64,000 nt of DNA from Gallibacter pasteurianus_A (GTDB taxonomy: Bacteria; Bacillota; Clostridia; Peptostreptococcales; Anaerovoracaceae), in assembly GCA_963596005.1 (NCBI GenBank), contig CAVBJF010000002.1, positions 265,845-329,844 on the forward strand, written 5' to 3'. The position numbers were made by a program, and so were the translations under genes. This document shows, in pieces, positions 18,643 through 28,198 of this stretch. The notes below the pieces were generated by a model. That model saw nothing but the letters and a program-made list of their open reading frames with translations. It had not been told where the DNA came from and did no database searches. Position 1 is the stretch's first letter. Every line of letters begins with the position of its first letter.

Positions 18643-19782
18643 TTATTTAAATAATTCTTTTAAATTTTTTATAAAGCTGCTTTTTTTAGCATAACAGCTT
18701 GTATCAACTTCCTTTGACATCTTTTTAATGGCATCCTTTTGCTTTCCTGACAATTTTGTAGGAACTTCTAAATTTACCTTGACGTATAAATCTCCCTTTC
18801 GTTGCGAATGAGGACTCACAATGCCCTTGCCTTTAAGTCTAAAAGTAGTACCCGGCTGAGTGCCTGCCGGCACCTTGTATTTAACCTTACCTTCAAGAGT
18901 TGGTACGACGATTTCATCTCCAAGAGCAGCTTGCTCAAATGTAATAGGAATTTCAATCTGTATGTCCTGACCTGCCCTTTTATACATGCTATGCGGTTTT
19001 ACAGCAATTATTATATACAGATCTCCGGCAGGACCACCGTTTTCTCCCGGCTCACCCTGTCCTCTCAGCGTTATAGCAGATCCGTTGTCAACTCCGGCAG
19101 GCACATTTACTGCTATTGTAACAGTTTTTCTTACCTTGCCGGTGCCCTTGCAATCAGGACAAGGTTTGTCAATTATAGAACCTGTACCTTTACAATCCGG
19201 ACATGTTGAGGATGTCTGAAAAACTCCAAATGGTGTTTGCTTTGAGGTCATTACCTCGCCTGTTCCCCCACACGTAGTGCAAGTCTTTTTTTCACTTCCT
19301 GGTGCTGCCCCAGTGCCGTTACAAGTCTTGCACTCTACATACTTTGTAAGTTTTATCTGTTTTTTTACGCCAAAGGCAGCTTCCTCAAATGTAATAGTTA
19401 GATTTTTTTGTATATCCCGTCCACGCTGCGGTCCGTTTCGTCTTCTTGAAAATCCACCTCTATTGCCACCGAACATACCACCAAACATATTGAATATGTC
19501 ATCAAATCCACCAAAATCACCGCTATAAGCTCCGCCACCAAAGCCTGCGTTTGGATCAACCCCGGCATGACCAAATCTGTCATATTTTGATTTTTTGTCA
19601 GGATCGCTCAAAACGGCATACGCTTCGTTAATTTCCTTAAATTTTTCCTCAGCTTCCTTATCTCCCTGATTTCTGTCGGGATGATATTTCATCGCAAGCT
19701 TTCTGTAAGCCCTTTTTATTTCATCGTCAGAAGCACCCTTTTTTAGACCTAAGACTTCGTAAAAATCTCTCTTTTCAGCCAT
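18643..19782 (-). CDS. dnaJ: Chaperone protein DnaJ
   Basis: DnaJ delivers unfolded clients to DnaK and stimulates its ATPase. The 379-residue protein is a type I Hsp40: J domain (1-70) with the HPD tripeptide in KYHPDRNQGD, a Gly/Phe-rich linker (about 72-115), a zinc domain with four CxxCxGxG-type repeats (about 145-210) and the C-terminal substrate-binding domains. It starts in a TAATG overlap with the dnaK stop, showing translational coupling, and is followed by a strong terminator. Confidence 0.98.
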   Translation of the reverse strand: MAEKRDFYEVLGLKKGASDDEIKRAYRKLAMKYHPDRNQGDKEAEEKFKEINEAYAVLSDPDKKSKYDRFGHAGVDPNAGFGGGAYSGDFGGFDDIFNMFGGMFGGNRGGFSRRRNGPQRGRDIQKNLTITFEEAAFGVKKQIKLTKYVECKTCNGTGAAPGSEKKTCTTCGGTGEVMTSKQTPFGVFQTSSTCPDCKGTGSIIDKPCPDCKGTGKVRKTVTIAVNVPAGVDNGSAITLRGQGEPGENGGPAGDLYIIIAVKPHSMYKRAGQDIQIEIPITFEQAALGDEIVVPTLEGKVKYKVPAGTQPGTTFRLKGKGIVSPHSQRKGDLYVKVNLEVPTKLSGKQKDAIKKMSKEVDTSCYAKKSSFIKNLKELFK

Positions 19783-21638
19783 TATTTATCATCCTCGTCA
19801 TCTACTACTTCATAATCGGCATCTACCACATTGTCATCAGCATTGCTGCTTGCTCCGTCCTGTGCCTGACCTTCTGCACCTGCCTGAGCCTGTGCCTGTT
19901 GCTGTGCTTGTTCATATAGCTTTGCAGACATCTTATGGAAGTGTTCTGTCAGCTTTTCGTTAGCAGCTTTGATTTCTTCAACCGTACCGTTGTTCAGAAC
20001 TTTCTTTAGCTCCTCTGCGGCGTCGTTAATTTCTTTCTTCTCATCATCTGAAAGCTTGTCGTCAAGCTCCTTTAGATTTTTTTCTGTTTCATAAATCAAA
20101 GTCTCTGCCTGGTTTCTGATTTCTGTCTCTTCCTTCTTCTTTTTATCTTCTTCCGCAAATTGCTCTGCTTCCTTTACCTTCGCATTGATTTCTTCCTCCG
20201 AAAGGTTAGTTGAAGAAGTGATTGTTATGCTCTGCTGTTTGCCTGTTCCAAGATCCTTAGCACTTACATTTACGATGCCGTTTGCGTCGATGTCAAATGT
20301 AACCTCTATCTGAGGTACTCCTCTTGGAGCTGCAGGAATGCCATTTAGCTGGAATCTTCCAAGAGTTATATTGTCTTTTGCCATTTCTCTCTCGCCCTGC
20401 ATTACATGGATGTCTACGGCAGACTGATTATCTGCTGCAGTTGAGAATATCTGACTCTTTTTAGTCGGAATTGTTGTATTCCTTTCGATAAGCTTTGTAG
20501 CAACTCCGCCAAGGGTTTCGATTGAAAGTGAAAGCGGTGTTACATCAAGAAGCAATACATCGTTCACTTCACCTGTCAAAACGCCTGCCTGAATAGACGC
20601 TCCGATAGCTACACATTCGTCAGGGTTAACCCCTTTAAACGGATCTTTTCCTGTAATCTTTTTAACTGTTTCCTGTACGGCAGGTATCCTTGTAGAACCG
20701 CCAACAAGTACAATTTTTGCAATATCCGAAGTCGATACGCCTGCATCAGACATGGCCTTTTTCATCGGTTCGATAGTTGCCTCTACGAGGTTTGCTGTAA
20801 GCTGCTCAAACTTAGCTCTTGAAATGTCCATATTCAAATGAAGCGGACCGTTTTCGTTTACTGTTATAAACGGTAGATTTACATTTGTTGTCTGTGCACT
20901 TGAAAGCTCCTTCTTAGCCTTTTCGGCAGCTTCCTTTAATCTCTGAAGTGCCATCTGATCTTTTCTTAAATCTACGCCGTTTTCCTTTGCAAACTCGTCA
21001 GCCATAAAGTTCATAAGTGCGTTATCAAAGTCGTCACCACCGAGCTTATTATTACCTGAAGTAGCCAGTACTTCAAATACACCGTCGCCAAGCTCAAGGA
21101 TAGATACATCGAATGTACCGCCACCAAGGTCATATACTAAGATCTTGTGATGACCTTCTTCCTTGTCAAGTCCATATGCAAGTGCTGCCGCAGTTGGCTC
21201 GTTTATGATTCTCTTTACATCAAGTCCTGCAATCTTACCTGCGTCCTTTGTTGCCTGCTTTTGGCTGTCTGTAAAGTATGCAGGTACTGTAATTACCGCC
21301 TCTGTAACCTTTTCGCCAAGATAGCTTTCGGCATCTGTCTTTAGCTTAGTCAAAATCATCGCAGAAATATCCTGTGGTGTGTATTCCTTACCATCGATTT
21401 TTACCTTGTAGTCTTCACCCATATGTCTTTTTATAGATGAAATTGTTCTATCAGGATTTGTAACCGCCTGTCTTTTTGCTGTCTCTCCTACAAGTCTTTC
21501 ACCATTTTTTGCAAATCCTACAACTGAAGGAGTAGTTCTGTCTCCCTCTGCATTTGTTATTACTGTAGGGTCTCCTCCTTCGAGTACCGCTACACAAGAA
21601 TTAGTTGTTCCTAAATCAATACCTATTACTTTTCCCAT
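19782..21638 (-). CDS. dnaK: Molecular chaperone DnaK (Hsp70)
   Basis: The 618-residue Hsp70 has the ATPase domain beginning GIDLGTTNSCVAVLEGG, LVYDLGGGTFDVSILE and IVLVGGSTRIPAVQE, then the substrate-binding domain with DVTPLSLSIETLGG, and a Gln/Ala-rich and acidic C-terminal tail ending VVDDEDDK. It refolds proteins with DnaJ and GrpE. It lies 84 bases downstream of grpE; no second CIRCE was seen in that gap, so expression probably depends on the hrcA promoter. Confidence 0.99.
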   Translation of the reverse strand: MGKVIGIDLGTTNSCVAVLEGGDPTVITNAEGDRTTPSVVGFAKNGERLVGETAKRQAVTNPDRTISSIKRHMGEDYKVKIDGKEYTPQDISAMILTKLKTDAESYLGEKVTEAVITVPAYFTDSQKQATKDAGKIAGLDVKRIINEPTAAALAYGLDKEEGHHKILVYDLGGGTFDVSILELGDGVFEVLATSGNNKLGGDDFDNALMNFMADEFAKENGVDLRKDQMALQRLKEAAEKAKKELSSAQTTNVNLPFITVNENGPLHLNMDISRAKFEQLTANLVEATIEPMKKAMSDAGVSTSDIAKIVLVGGSTRIPAVQETVKKITGKDPFKGVNPDECVAIGASIQAGVLTGEVNDVLLLDVTPLSLSIETLGGVATKLIERNTTIPTKKSQIFSTAADNQSAVDIHVMQGEREMAKDNITLGRFQLNGIPAAPRGVPQIEVTFDIDANGIVNVSAKDLGTGKQQSITITSSTNLSEEEINAKVKEAEQFAEEDKKKKEETEIRNQAETLIYETEKNLKELDDKLSDDEKKEINDAAEELKKVLNNGTVEEIKAANEKLTEHFHKMSAKLYEQAQQQAQAQAGAEGQAQDGASSNADDNVVDADYEVVDDEDDK

Positions 21639-21722
21639 TTCTATTATCTCCTTTACTTTTCTTACTTAATTTTCACATTTTATATATAAATATGTTACTT
21701 TCTTTCGCATATCTAAACATAA

Positions 21723-22337
21723 TCAGTTTGCAACTTTTACCATTGAAGGTCTGATGACCTTGCCATTTAACATATATCCTTTTTGAAGAACCTCACTGAC
21801 ATTACCACTTTTAACCTTATCTGTATCTTCCATCATCACAGCATTATGATAATTTGGGTCGAATACCACATCTTCTGCTTCAATTTCTGTCACTCCTGCA
21901 TCTGTCAAGGTGTCTTTTAGTTGTTTAAATATCAATGTCATTCCTTCTTTGAAGCCGACAGCTCCATCTCTGTCTTCACCCTCTCCATTACCCTCTGAAT
22001 TTTGAAGTGCTCTTTCAAAATTATCTAAAACATCTATCAGTTTTATGACTATTTTTTCGTTTGCGTAAGCATGGATCTCGCTTCTCTGCTTTTCAGCACG
22101 CTTTTTATAATTTTGAAAATCCGCCATAAGGCGCATGTACCGAGTATTTAGGTCTTCGTCTTCTGCTTTTTTTTCATTTGCTTGAGCTTCATTTTTAGAG
22201 TCATCCTCATTTTGCTCTGAAGCTTTTTCCTGCTCTGCCACATCCTCTTCGCCAACGATTTCCTCTTCTATGTTTTCTATGCTTTCTTCCTTATCAATCA
22301 CATTTTCTTTTACATTCTTTGTTTCCTTATTTGTCAT
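21723..22337 (-). CDS. grpE: Nucleotide exchange factor GrpE
   Basis: GrpE releases ADP from DnaK. The 204-residue protein has a long, highly acidic N-terminal stretch (about 1-60), the dimer-forming coiled coil from TRYMRLMADFQNYKKRAEKQ, and a C-terminal beta domain with VFDPNYHNAVMM and GYMLNGKVIRPSMVKVAN, which are the most conserved family segments. It overlaps the end of hrcA by 11 bases, so the operon order is hrcA-grpE-dnaK-dnaJ. Confidence 0.97.
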   Translation of the reverse strand: MTNKETKNVKENVIDKEESIENIEEEIVGEEDVAEQEKASEQNEDDSKNEAQANEKKAEDEDLNTRYMRLMADFQNYKKRAEKQRSEIHAYANEKIVIKLIDVLDNFERALQNSEGNGEGEDRDGAVGFKEGMTLIFKQLKDTLTDAGVTEIEAEDVVFDPNYHNAVMMEDTDKVKSGNVSEVLQKGYMLNGKVIRPSMVKVAN

Positions 22338-23370
22338 CTTCGCCTCCTGTAAGTTTAAATGAATTTGTCAAATTGTCTGTCAGGTATTCTATAACCGATG
22401 TTATCTCGCCATAACGCATGCGCGTAGGACCTATAACACCTAATTTCCCGACAAGTTTGCCATCTATGTGATATGTAGCAGTGATGAGACTGCATTCGTT
22501 CAAATTGACATCTTCATTTTCCGTACCTATTGTAATCATAATGCCGTCATCTCGAGTTGCCATTTTCTTTACAAACTCATCTTTTTGATCTATCATCTTG
22601 ATGAAATCTTCAGCCTTAGAAATATCTTTGTATTCCGGCATCGAAAATATATTTGTAAGTCCGTCCATATATAGGTTGACATTTAACATATCCTCTAACG
22701 TTTTTACAAAGTTAGGCATAATGTTTTTTGTTAATGCACTCATTGCTTTTGCATCTATTTCAAACGACTGTATAATATCAATCTTAAGTGCTTCGCTTAA
22801 CGTTTTCCCTTTATATGTGTATGTCATCGACTTTGACAGGATGCGAAGCATTTCATCTGTATAAGCATGATCAAGTTTGAGCACTGTATTTGATACTTTG
22901 CCTGCCTCGGAAACTATCATAAGTATTACATGAGTTTCATCTATCGGCAAAAACGTAATCGCTTTCAAAAGATCCTTTTCTGCGCTCGGTGTTATTGCAA
23001 ACGATGTCAAATTAGTTATTTGAGAAAGGATTTTTGCAGCCTTTTCTATTGTTTTGTCAAGCTCAGTAAAGTTGTCATACAGCTCCTGGGCAATTATATT
23101 TTTTTTTCTCCTTGGGAGCTCCCTTTTCTTCATTATCTCATTTACATATAACCTATAAGCTTTTTGTGAAGGCACTCTGCCTGCAGACGTATGAGGGTGA
23201 GTAAGGAACCCCATTTCCTCAAGATCTGCCATTTCATTTCTTATAGTAGCGGGGCTTACGCCAAGCTCATACTTTTTTGATAATGTCCTTGAACCTACCG
23301 GTTCTGCAGTGGAAATAAAATCAGCTATGATTGCCTGAAGTATTTTTAGTTTTCTTTCATTTAAATCCAT
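22327..23370 (-). CDS. hrcA: Heat-inducible transcription repressor HrcA
   Basis: HrcA binds CIRCE and represses the chaperone operon at normal temperature. The 347-residue protein has an N-terminal winged helix (about 1-70; SRTLSKKYELGVSPATIRNE) and the usual GAF-like and dimerisation regions, ending in the VIGPTRMRYGEITSVIEYL segment. The ATG at 23370 is preferred: an AAAGGAG site lies about 9 bases upstream, and the distal ATG at 23397 falls inside the CIRCE element, close to the predicted transcript start. The gene is autoregulated by the CIRCE just before it. Confidence 0.97.
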   Translation of the reverse strand: MDLNERKLKILQAIIADFISTAEPVGSRTLSKKYELGVSPATIRNEMADLEEMGFLTHPHTSAGRVPSQKAYRLYVNEIMKKRELPRRKKNIIAQELYDNFTELDKTIEKAAKILSQITNLTSFAITPSAEKDLLKAITFLPIDETHVILMIVSEAGKVSNTVLKLDHAYTDEMLRILSKSMTYTYKGKTLSEALKIDIIQSFEIDAKAMSALTKNIMPNFVKTLEDMLNVNLYMDGLTNIFSMPEYKDISKAEDFIKMIDQKDEFVKKMATRDDGIMITIGTENEDVNLNECSLITATYHIDGKLVGKLGVIGPTRMRYGEITSVIEYLTDNLTNSFKLTGGEDDK

Positions 23371-23390
23371 AACTTTTTTCTCCTTTTTTA

Positions 23391-23417
23391 TTAGCACTCG
23401 CTATCTCTGAGTGCTAA
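23391..23417. promoter_or_regulatory. CIRCE operator (HrcA binding site)
   Basis: A perfect TTAGCACTC - 9 bases - GAGTGCTAA inverted repeat lies between the predicted promoter and hrcA. It is the only CIRCE I found in the window. Confidence 0.98.
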
Positions 23418-23427
23418 CTATATTATT

Positions 23428-23455
23428 AGTATACCCCATATTTAGCCCATGTCAA
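23428..23455 (-). promoter_or_regulatory. Sigma-A promoter of the hrcA operon
   Basis: On the minus strand a consensus -35 TTGACA (23450-23455) and a -10 TATACT (23428-23433) are separated by 16 bases. CIRCE starts about ten bases downstream, so bound HrcA would cover the start of transcription. Confidence 0.88.
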
Positions 23456-23512
23456 CATTTTAAATTAAAATTTATTTTATAATTTAATGATATCGGTAAA
23501 AAAAATATCAAA

Positions 23513-23559
23513 AAAGCATATATTTTTCCTCCATCTTGGTTTTGGAACACATATGCTTT
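23513..23559 (-). terminator. Possible terminator after nhaC
   Basis: A 9-bp stem, AAAGCATAT against ATATGCTTT, with a 29-base loop, is followed on the minus strand by two T-runs. The long loop makes it a moderate candidate. The region 23460-23589 holds nothing else I can name. Confidence 0.5.
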
Positions 23560-23589
23560 AATGTTTAGATTTAATTTAGTATTTCAATA

Positions 23590-25131
23590 TTATACAGATT
23601 TTGCTTCCTTCCTATCAGAAAGTTTTTTTGTTATAAACAGTATCAACAGTAAGGTAGCAACTCCGGATCCTAATGTCGTAAATAGATTGAAGTTTGTAAA
23701 TGCCGAAACTAAGTAGCCTACTGCACACGCAACCGCTACTGTCAAGGCGTATGGTATCTGAGTCGAAACGTGATCCATATGATCGCAGTCTGCACCGGTC
23801 GATGAAAGAATTGTAGTATCCGATATAGGCGAGCAATGATCTCCAAATACAGAACCCCCAAGAGTAGCTGCAAGCGTAACTATTATCAAATTTGGGTCTG
23901 TTCCTATCGAATCCTCACAGATCAACAATACTATCGGAATCAATATGCCGAAGGTTCCCCATGCTGTACCCATCGAAAATGATAAAAAGGCAGCAACAAT
24001 AAATATTACAAATGGTAAGAAAATGAGTGGGAAATGGCTTACCTGTACCAAATGACCGATATATTCGCCTGTCGAAAGCAAATCTCTGCAGACGCCTGAG
24101 ATAGTCCAAGCTAAAACAAGGATCGTAATAGCTGGCACCATCATCTTTATGCCATCATTTACACTGCCCATAAAATCTTTAAAATTAAGTATTTTACGAG
24201 GAAGATATAATACAAAAGTTACGAGAATAGCTCCAAATCCTCCAAGTACAAGCGATGTCGAAGAATCACAATTTCCGAATGCTTCAACTATGTTAGTGCC
24301 CTCTCCTGAAAAAAGTCCTCCTGTATAAAGCATCGCAAGTATAGAAAGAAATATAAGTGCCAATATTGGGATTAAAAGATCCTTTACCTGTCCTTTTGAT
24401 TCGCTGCTTTCCGGCTCCAAATCGTTTAATGCTCCAAGCTCATTTTCAAGCTCTGCCCTTTTTTCGATTTCCTTCATCGGCCCATAACTTGTATTTGTAG
24501 TAGCTACTATTATAACCATCAATATAGTTAATAGTGCGTATAAGTTAAATGGTATTGTAGCTACAAATGCTAAAATGTCACTATCAAACATCTTTGCACC
24601 GGCAAGTGTACTTCCTACTGCCGCCGCCCACGATGATATAGGTGCGATGATACAGACAGGTGCAGCAGTAGAATCTATCAAATATGCGAGCTTTGCTCTT
24701 GCTATTCGATATTTGTCCGTAACAGGTTTCATAACCGTACCTACTGTTAAGCAGTTAAAATAATCATCCACAAATATTATTATTCCAAGAAGTCCTGTTG
24801 CAAGCTGTGCCATTTTTTTGTTTTTTATCTTTTGAGAAGCCCATACTCCATAAGCCTGCGAGCCACCTCCTGCAGTTACTAATACAACTAAAACTCCAAG
24901 CAAAGCTAAAAACAATATCATTGTTGCATTATCGCCCATCTTTTCTGCCATAAGAGTAAAGGTTGTAGTAATACCCCCCATAATGCCCGCATCTGTGGCA
25001 AAAGCATATGTAAATGTTCCAACAAAAACACCTATAAGAAGCGATGATATAACCTCTTTTGTTATTAAAGCCAATGCAATAGCTACAATAGGTGGCAATA
25101 TGGATAAAATTCCAACGTTTATAGCGTCCAT
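23590..25131 (-). CDS. nhaC: NhaC family Na+/H+ antiporter
   Basis: This integral membrane protein (513 residues from the chosen start) has about eleven to twelve hydrophobic helices and the NhaC-type signatures FVDDYFNCLTVGTVMKPV, SISSWAAAVGSTLAG-like text, and GSVFGDHCSPISDTTILSS, which carry conserved charged residues in the membrane. Related carriers exchange sodium for protons, and some move organic anions or amino acids instead, so the substrate is not certain. The ATG at 25131 is chosen for its AAAGGAG site 5 bases away; the longer reading to 25179 lacks one. It has its own predicted promoter and probably forms a single-gene unit. Confidence 0.88.
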   Translation of the reverse strand: MDAINVGILSILPPIVAIALALITKEVISSLLIGVFVGTFTYAFATDAGIMGGITTTFTLMAEKMGDNATMILFLALLGVLVVLVTAGGGSQAYGVWASQKIKNKKMAQLATGLLGIIIFVDDYFNCLTVGTVMKPVTDKYRIARAKLAYLIDSTAAPVCIIAPISSWAAAVGSTLAGAKMFDSDILAFVATIPFNLYALLTILMVIIVATTNTSYGPMKEIEKRAELENELGALNDLEPESSESKGQVKDLLIPILALIFLSILAMLYTGGLFSGEGTNIVEAFGNCDSSTSLVLGGFGAILVTFVLYLPRKILNFKDFMGSVNDGIKMMVPAITILVLAWTISGVCRDLLSTGEYIGHLVQVSHFPLIFLPFVIFIVAAFLSFSMGTAWGTFGILIPIVLLICEDSIGTDPNLIIVTLAATLGGSVFGDHCSPISDTTILSSTGADCDHMDHVSTQIPYALTVAVACAVGYLVSAFTNFNLFTTLGSGVATLLLILFITKKLSDRKEAKSV

Positions 25132-25162
25132 AACGACTCCTTTCTTTATATAACCACCATAA

Positions 25163-25191
25163 AATATATACGAAAACACAAGCTATTGCAA
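25163..25191 (-). promoter_or_regulatory. Predicted promoter for nhaC
   Basis: A -35 TTGCAA (25186-25191) and a -10 TATATT (25163-25168) are 17 bases apart on the minus strand, about 30 bases before the nhaC ATG. No convincing terminator separates it from the propeller gene. Confidence 0.5.
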
Positions 25192-25210
25192 GCCGTTTTA
25201 CTTTTCAAAA

Positions 25211-28123
25211 CTATCTCTTTTGTTTTCTAAAATCATATATTACCGTCATAATTCCTGCAACAGATAGCAGTAATAAGGCGATATTATCATTCACTTGCTG
25301 TTTGTCGCCTGTTGCGATATTGCTGCCATCAGTACCTAATCTTTTTTTAACTATCTTCTTTGTAGTTGTTGTTTTTTTCTCAGTATTAGATGAGTTATTT
25401 TTGCTATTATCATTATTTTTGCTAATTTCATTTACTTCAAAAGTTGAGAAATGATTTGTGCTCCAAGATAGTTTCCCATCCTTATATGTAGTAGGCATAG
25501 CTGTTTTTTCACTGCCGTTTAGATAATAAACTACATACTCATACCCTTTTTGAGGCTCTTTGCTATCAACGCTAATTTCTATTTTACCGCCATTAGTTGC
25601 TTTGTCTTCTGTAAATACATCTACGCCGTTCACTTTAGCTGTTATCTCATATATAGAATTTGAGTTGTTATCCTCTGCTTCCTTTTTTTCTATATAAATC
25701 ACTAATTCTCCGTTTTCTTTTGTTAATGTTTTAAGCGCTTCATTATTTACATTAAATGTTGCTACAGTAGTTTTTAATTCTAATGTTATATCTCCATCAC
25801 TTTCTGCAGCATTTTTTAGCTTTGCCACAACATCATCGGAAAAAGTAACTTGCATATTTGTAGTATCAAGATTTTGTTCAGTTGTTTTAGCTTCAATTTT
25901 TATAGTCTTGTCTTTATCTGTTGAAGCAGGAATATCTATCGTCTCTATCTTATCTGCTTTAACTTTTTTAAGCAGTCTAACAGTATATTCTTTTGTCACT
26001 TTACCGTTTTCAGATGTTACTTTGATTTTAACAGCTGTAGATTTTGTCGCATCCTCAGGATATATCGCATACCTATCTCTGTTTTTGTTTGTTGCGGTAA
26101 CCGCTATTTCATCACCCTTTTCTTTGCCGTCTACATTTGATTCGGCAAACACCTGTACCTTAGAGTTTGTATCTGTTGCAAGAGGCCAGATGTTATAAAA
26201 GCTCTTGCTTTTTTCTGTAATATCAGCATCATATGATAAGGTCTCAGATGTAAATTCCTTTGTAAGTCCTATGCTGTTACTGAATGCATTGCTATCATTT
26301 ACACTTATATCACTGAGAGTTGCAATATCAGCCTGTTTTCTCACCGAAATATTATATGTCCTTTTATCTCCGCCTTTTTCAATTACTATTTCGTTTTTCA
26401 CCGCCTCATCAGCCGTAAGCATAATCTCAGTAGTATCGGTTATAGTTTTACCGTTTATCTTAAGTGTGCCACCTTCAACAGCAGTTATTTTCATGGTTAC
26501 ACTATTGTCGTCACCTCCGACAATTACTTCATAATTTGATTTTTTAGAGGAGAATTTTTGATTCCAGCTTATATCACTGCCATTTTTTGAAGTTATCTTT
26601 ATATCTTTTATATACGCAAGGTTTTCCTCAACTGCCATTAAATAGCAGCTGTCATTTTTATAGTACAAGGTTCCTTCTTTATCTGTGCAAATTGTACTTA
26701 TGCAGTACTGTTGCATGCTGCTTTCCGGTACAAACAACTCTTCTCCGCTCATAAGTGCCGAAGTTGCATCAGGAGTATCATATATGTAATATATACCTCC
26801 TGGAGTTGAATTATAGGTGAAGTACAAGTAAATCCTGCCGTCGGCAGTTCCGTCATTATCAAAATCTTTATCTTTATATGCTGTACTCAAAAGCGGTGCC
26901 GCCTGAGGATATCCCGGTATGCTTATCTTATACATTTCGGAAAGCTCATCCTTAGTGTTATCGATTACAACAAACGCATGTCCGCCGTCAGCATCAAATT
27001 GACCTCCACTACCACTTGCTCCTATGTAAATTTTACCCTTATAAACTACAGGAGATGAAGTTATCATCCTGTTGGTATTGCCATCCTTTAGCTGCAGGCT
27101 TGTGAAGTTTGAAAGATGACCATCGCTGTCTACATCAACTCTGCAAACTATGCCACCCTTTGTACAAAAGTACAGATGTCCGTCATCATAAACTGTAGTT
27201 GTTCTTATATCACCTTTGATACCGTCTATCCTGTCTATGACCTCTCCTGTTTTAGGATTTAAAGTGTAAAACACGGCATTTGCGCTATAATCTCCCTCTC
27301 GTGTGCCATCATCTGAGCCTACTGCAATGTAGTTTTCAGATGTGTATGCTCCTGCCCAGTAAAATCCTCTATGTGCTACATTGTCTGTATCTGTAAGCGT
27401 ATCATATAAGGTTTGGTCATATGTAATGCCAGCTGTTCCTGCGACACCGTCACCCGATGGAACAAACTGCCACTCTGCTTTTTTTACACCATCTGTCACA
27501 TTGCTGTCATCTGTTGAAAAACACATATATCTCCCATCTTTGCTCTCACCGTTCCATGTTCCTGTATATATGTATCCTTTGCTGCCTATCTTTTGATAGC
27601 TGATCGGGCACAGCGTCTGTCCTCCTATTTTTGCTGTGTACCATACAGGTTTTAGCGTATCATAATCCACAGCCTGCACTATGCCGTTGCCAAGCTGTAC
27701 AAAAAGCTTTCCATCCGCATAAAGTATCGGATTCATCGCATATCCGCAGCTTCCTACCATCTCTTCGCTTGTTCTTATAAGCTCTCCTGTTTCCTTGTCG
27801 AGTTCTTTTATCGTTTTGCCTTGCGCAATGTAAATTTTACCGTCCAAAATCAATGGAGGTGTCGGAGCCGCTGCCCAGCCTGTACCGTATTTTACACCCC
27901 ACTTTAACCAAAGCAGTTCAGAGTCAGTCGGAGTTTGAGAGCTTGTTATACCGTTGTTTTCCTGATTGTTTCTGAAATTGTACCATTCAATATCAGTTGC
28001 ATCCTTTGCCATAACTCCTGTAGGAATTATAAGCGCAAGAGTAACTAAAAACGCTAATGCTACAGAAATAATACTTTTTCTCATGTCTTTTCGTTTAATG
28101 CTTTTTGTCGTTTCTGCTTTCAT
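25211..28123 (-). CDS. Secreted, cell-wall-anchored beta-propeller protein (PQQ-like repeats, cadherin-like domains, sortase-type signal)
   Basis: The protein (970 residues from this start) begins with a basic stretch and a signal peptide (ISVALAFLVTLALIIPTGVMA). Residues of about 30-500 hold a PQQ-like beta-propeller, seen as repeated units such as DGKIYIAQGKTIKELDKETG and DGHLYFCTKGGIVCRVD. Two cadherin-like beta-sandwich modules follow, then an Ig-like part and a Thr/Lys/Asn-rich stalk. The C-terminus is NIATG, a hydrophobic helix and RKQKR, resembling a sortase signal. The ATG at 28123 has a GAGGGAG site 8 bases upstream. It is the last gene of the riboswitch-led operon. A B12-binding role like that of the BtuG propeller is my inference; scaffold or protein-binding roles are alternatives. 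Confidence 0.78.
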   Translation of the reverse strand: MKAETTKSIKRKDMRKSIISVALAFLVTLALIIPTGVMAKDATDIEWYNFRNNQENNGITSSQTPTDSELLWLKWGVKYGTGWAAAPTPPLILDGKIYIAQGKTIKELDKETGELIRTSEEMVGSCGYAMNPILYADGKLFVQLGNGIVQAVDYDTLKPVWYTAKIGGQTLCPISYQKIGSKGYIYTGTWNGESKDGRYMCFSTDDSNVTDGVKKAEWQFVPSGDGVAGTAGITYDQTLYDTLTDTDNVAHRGFYWAGAYTSENYIAVGSDDGTREGDYSANAVFYTLNPKTGEVIDRIDGIKGDIRTTTVYDDGHLYFCTKGGIVCRVDVDSDGHLSNFTSLQLKDGNTNRMITSSPVVYKGKIYIGASGSGGQFDADGGHAFVVIDNTKDELSEMYKISIPGYPQAAPLLSTAYKDKDFDNDGTADGRIYLYFTYNSTPGGIYYIYDTPDATSALMSGEELFVPESSMQQYCISTICTDKEGTLYYKNDSCYLMAVEENLAYIKDIKITSKNGSDISWNQKFSSKKSNYEVIVGGDDNSVTMKITAVEGGTLKINGKTITDTTEIMLTADEAVKNEIVIEKGGDKRTYNISVRKQADIATLSDISVNDSNAFSNSIGLTKEFTSETLSYDADITEKSKSFYNIWPLATDTNSKVQVFAESNVDGKEKGDEIAVTATNKNRDRYAIYPEDATKSTAVKIKVTSENGKVTKEYTVRLLKKVKADKIETIDIPASTDKDKTIKIEAKTTEQNLDTTNMQVTFSDDVVAKLKNAAESDGDITLELKTTVATFNVNNEALKTLTKENGELVIYIEKKEAEDNNSNSIYEITAKVNGVDVFTEDKATNGGKIEISVDSKEPQKGYEYVVYYLNGSEKTAMPTTYKDGKLSWSTNHFSTFEVNEISKNNDNSKNNSSNTEKKTTTTKKIVKKRLGTDGSNIATGDKQQVNDNIALLLLSVAGIMTVIYDFRKQKR

Positions 28124-28198
28124 GTTTCTTATCTCCCTCTTTTTTAAATGTTTCAACTTTATATAATTCTATATTTTTATCAACCCTTTTTAACGTCG

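Noticed and set aside
22327..23397. Upstream hrcA start at 23397
   Set aside because: It lies inside the CIRCE element, near the transcript start and without a ribosome site; 23370 has a good one.
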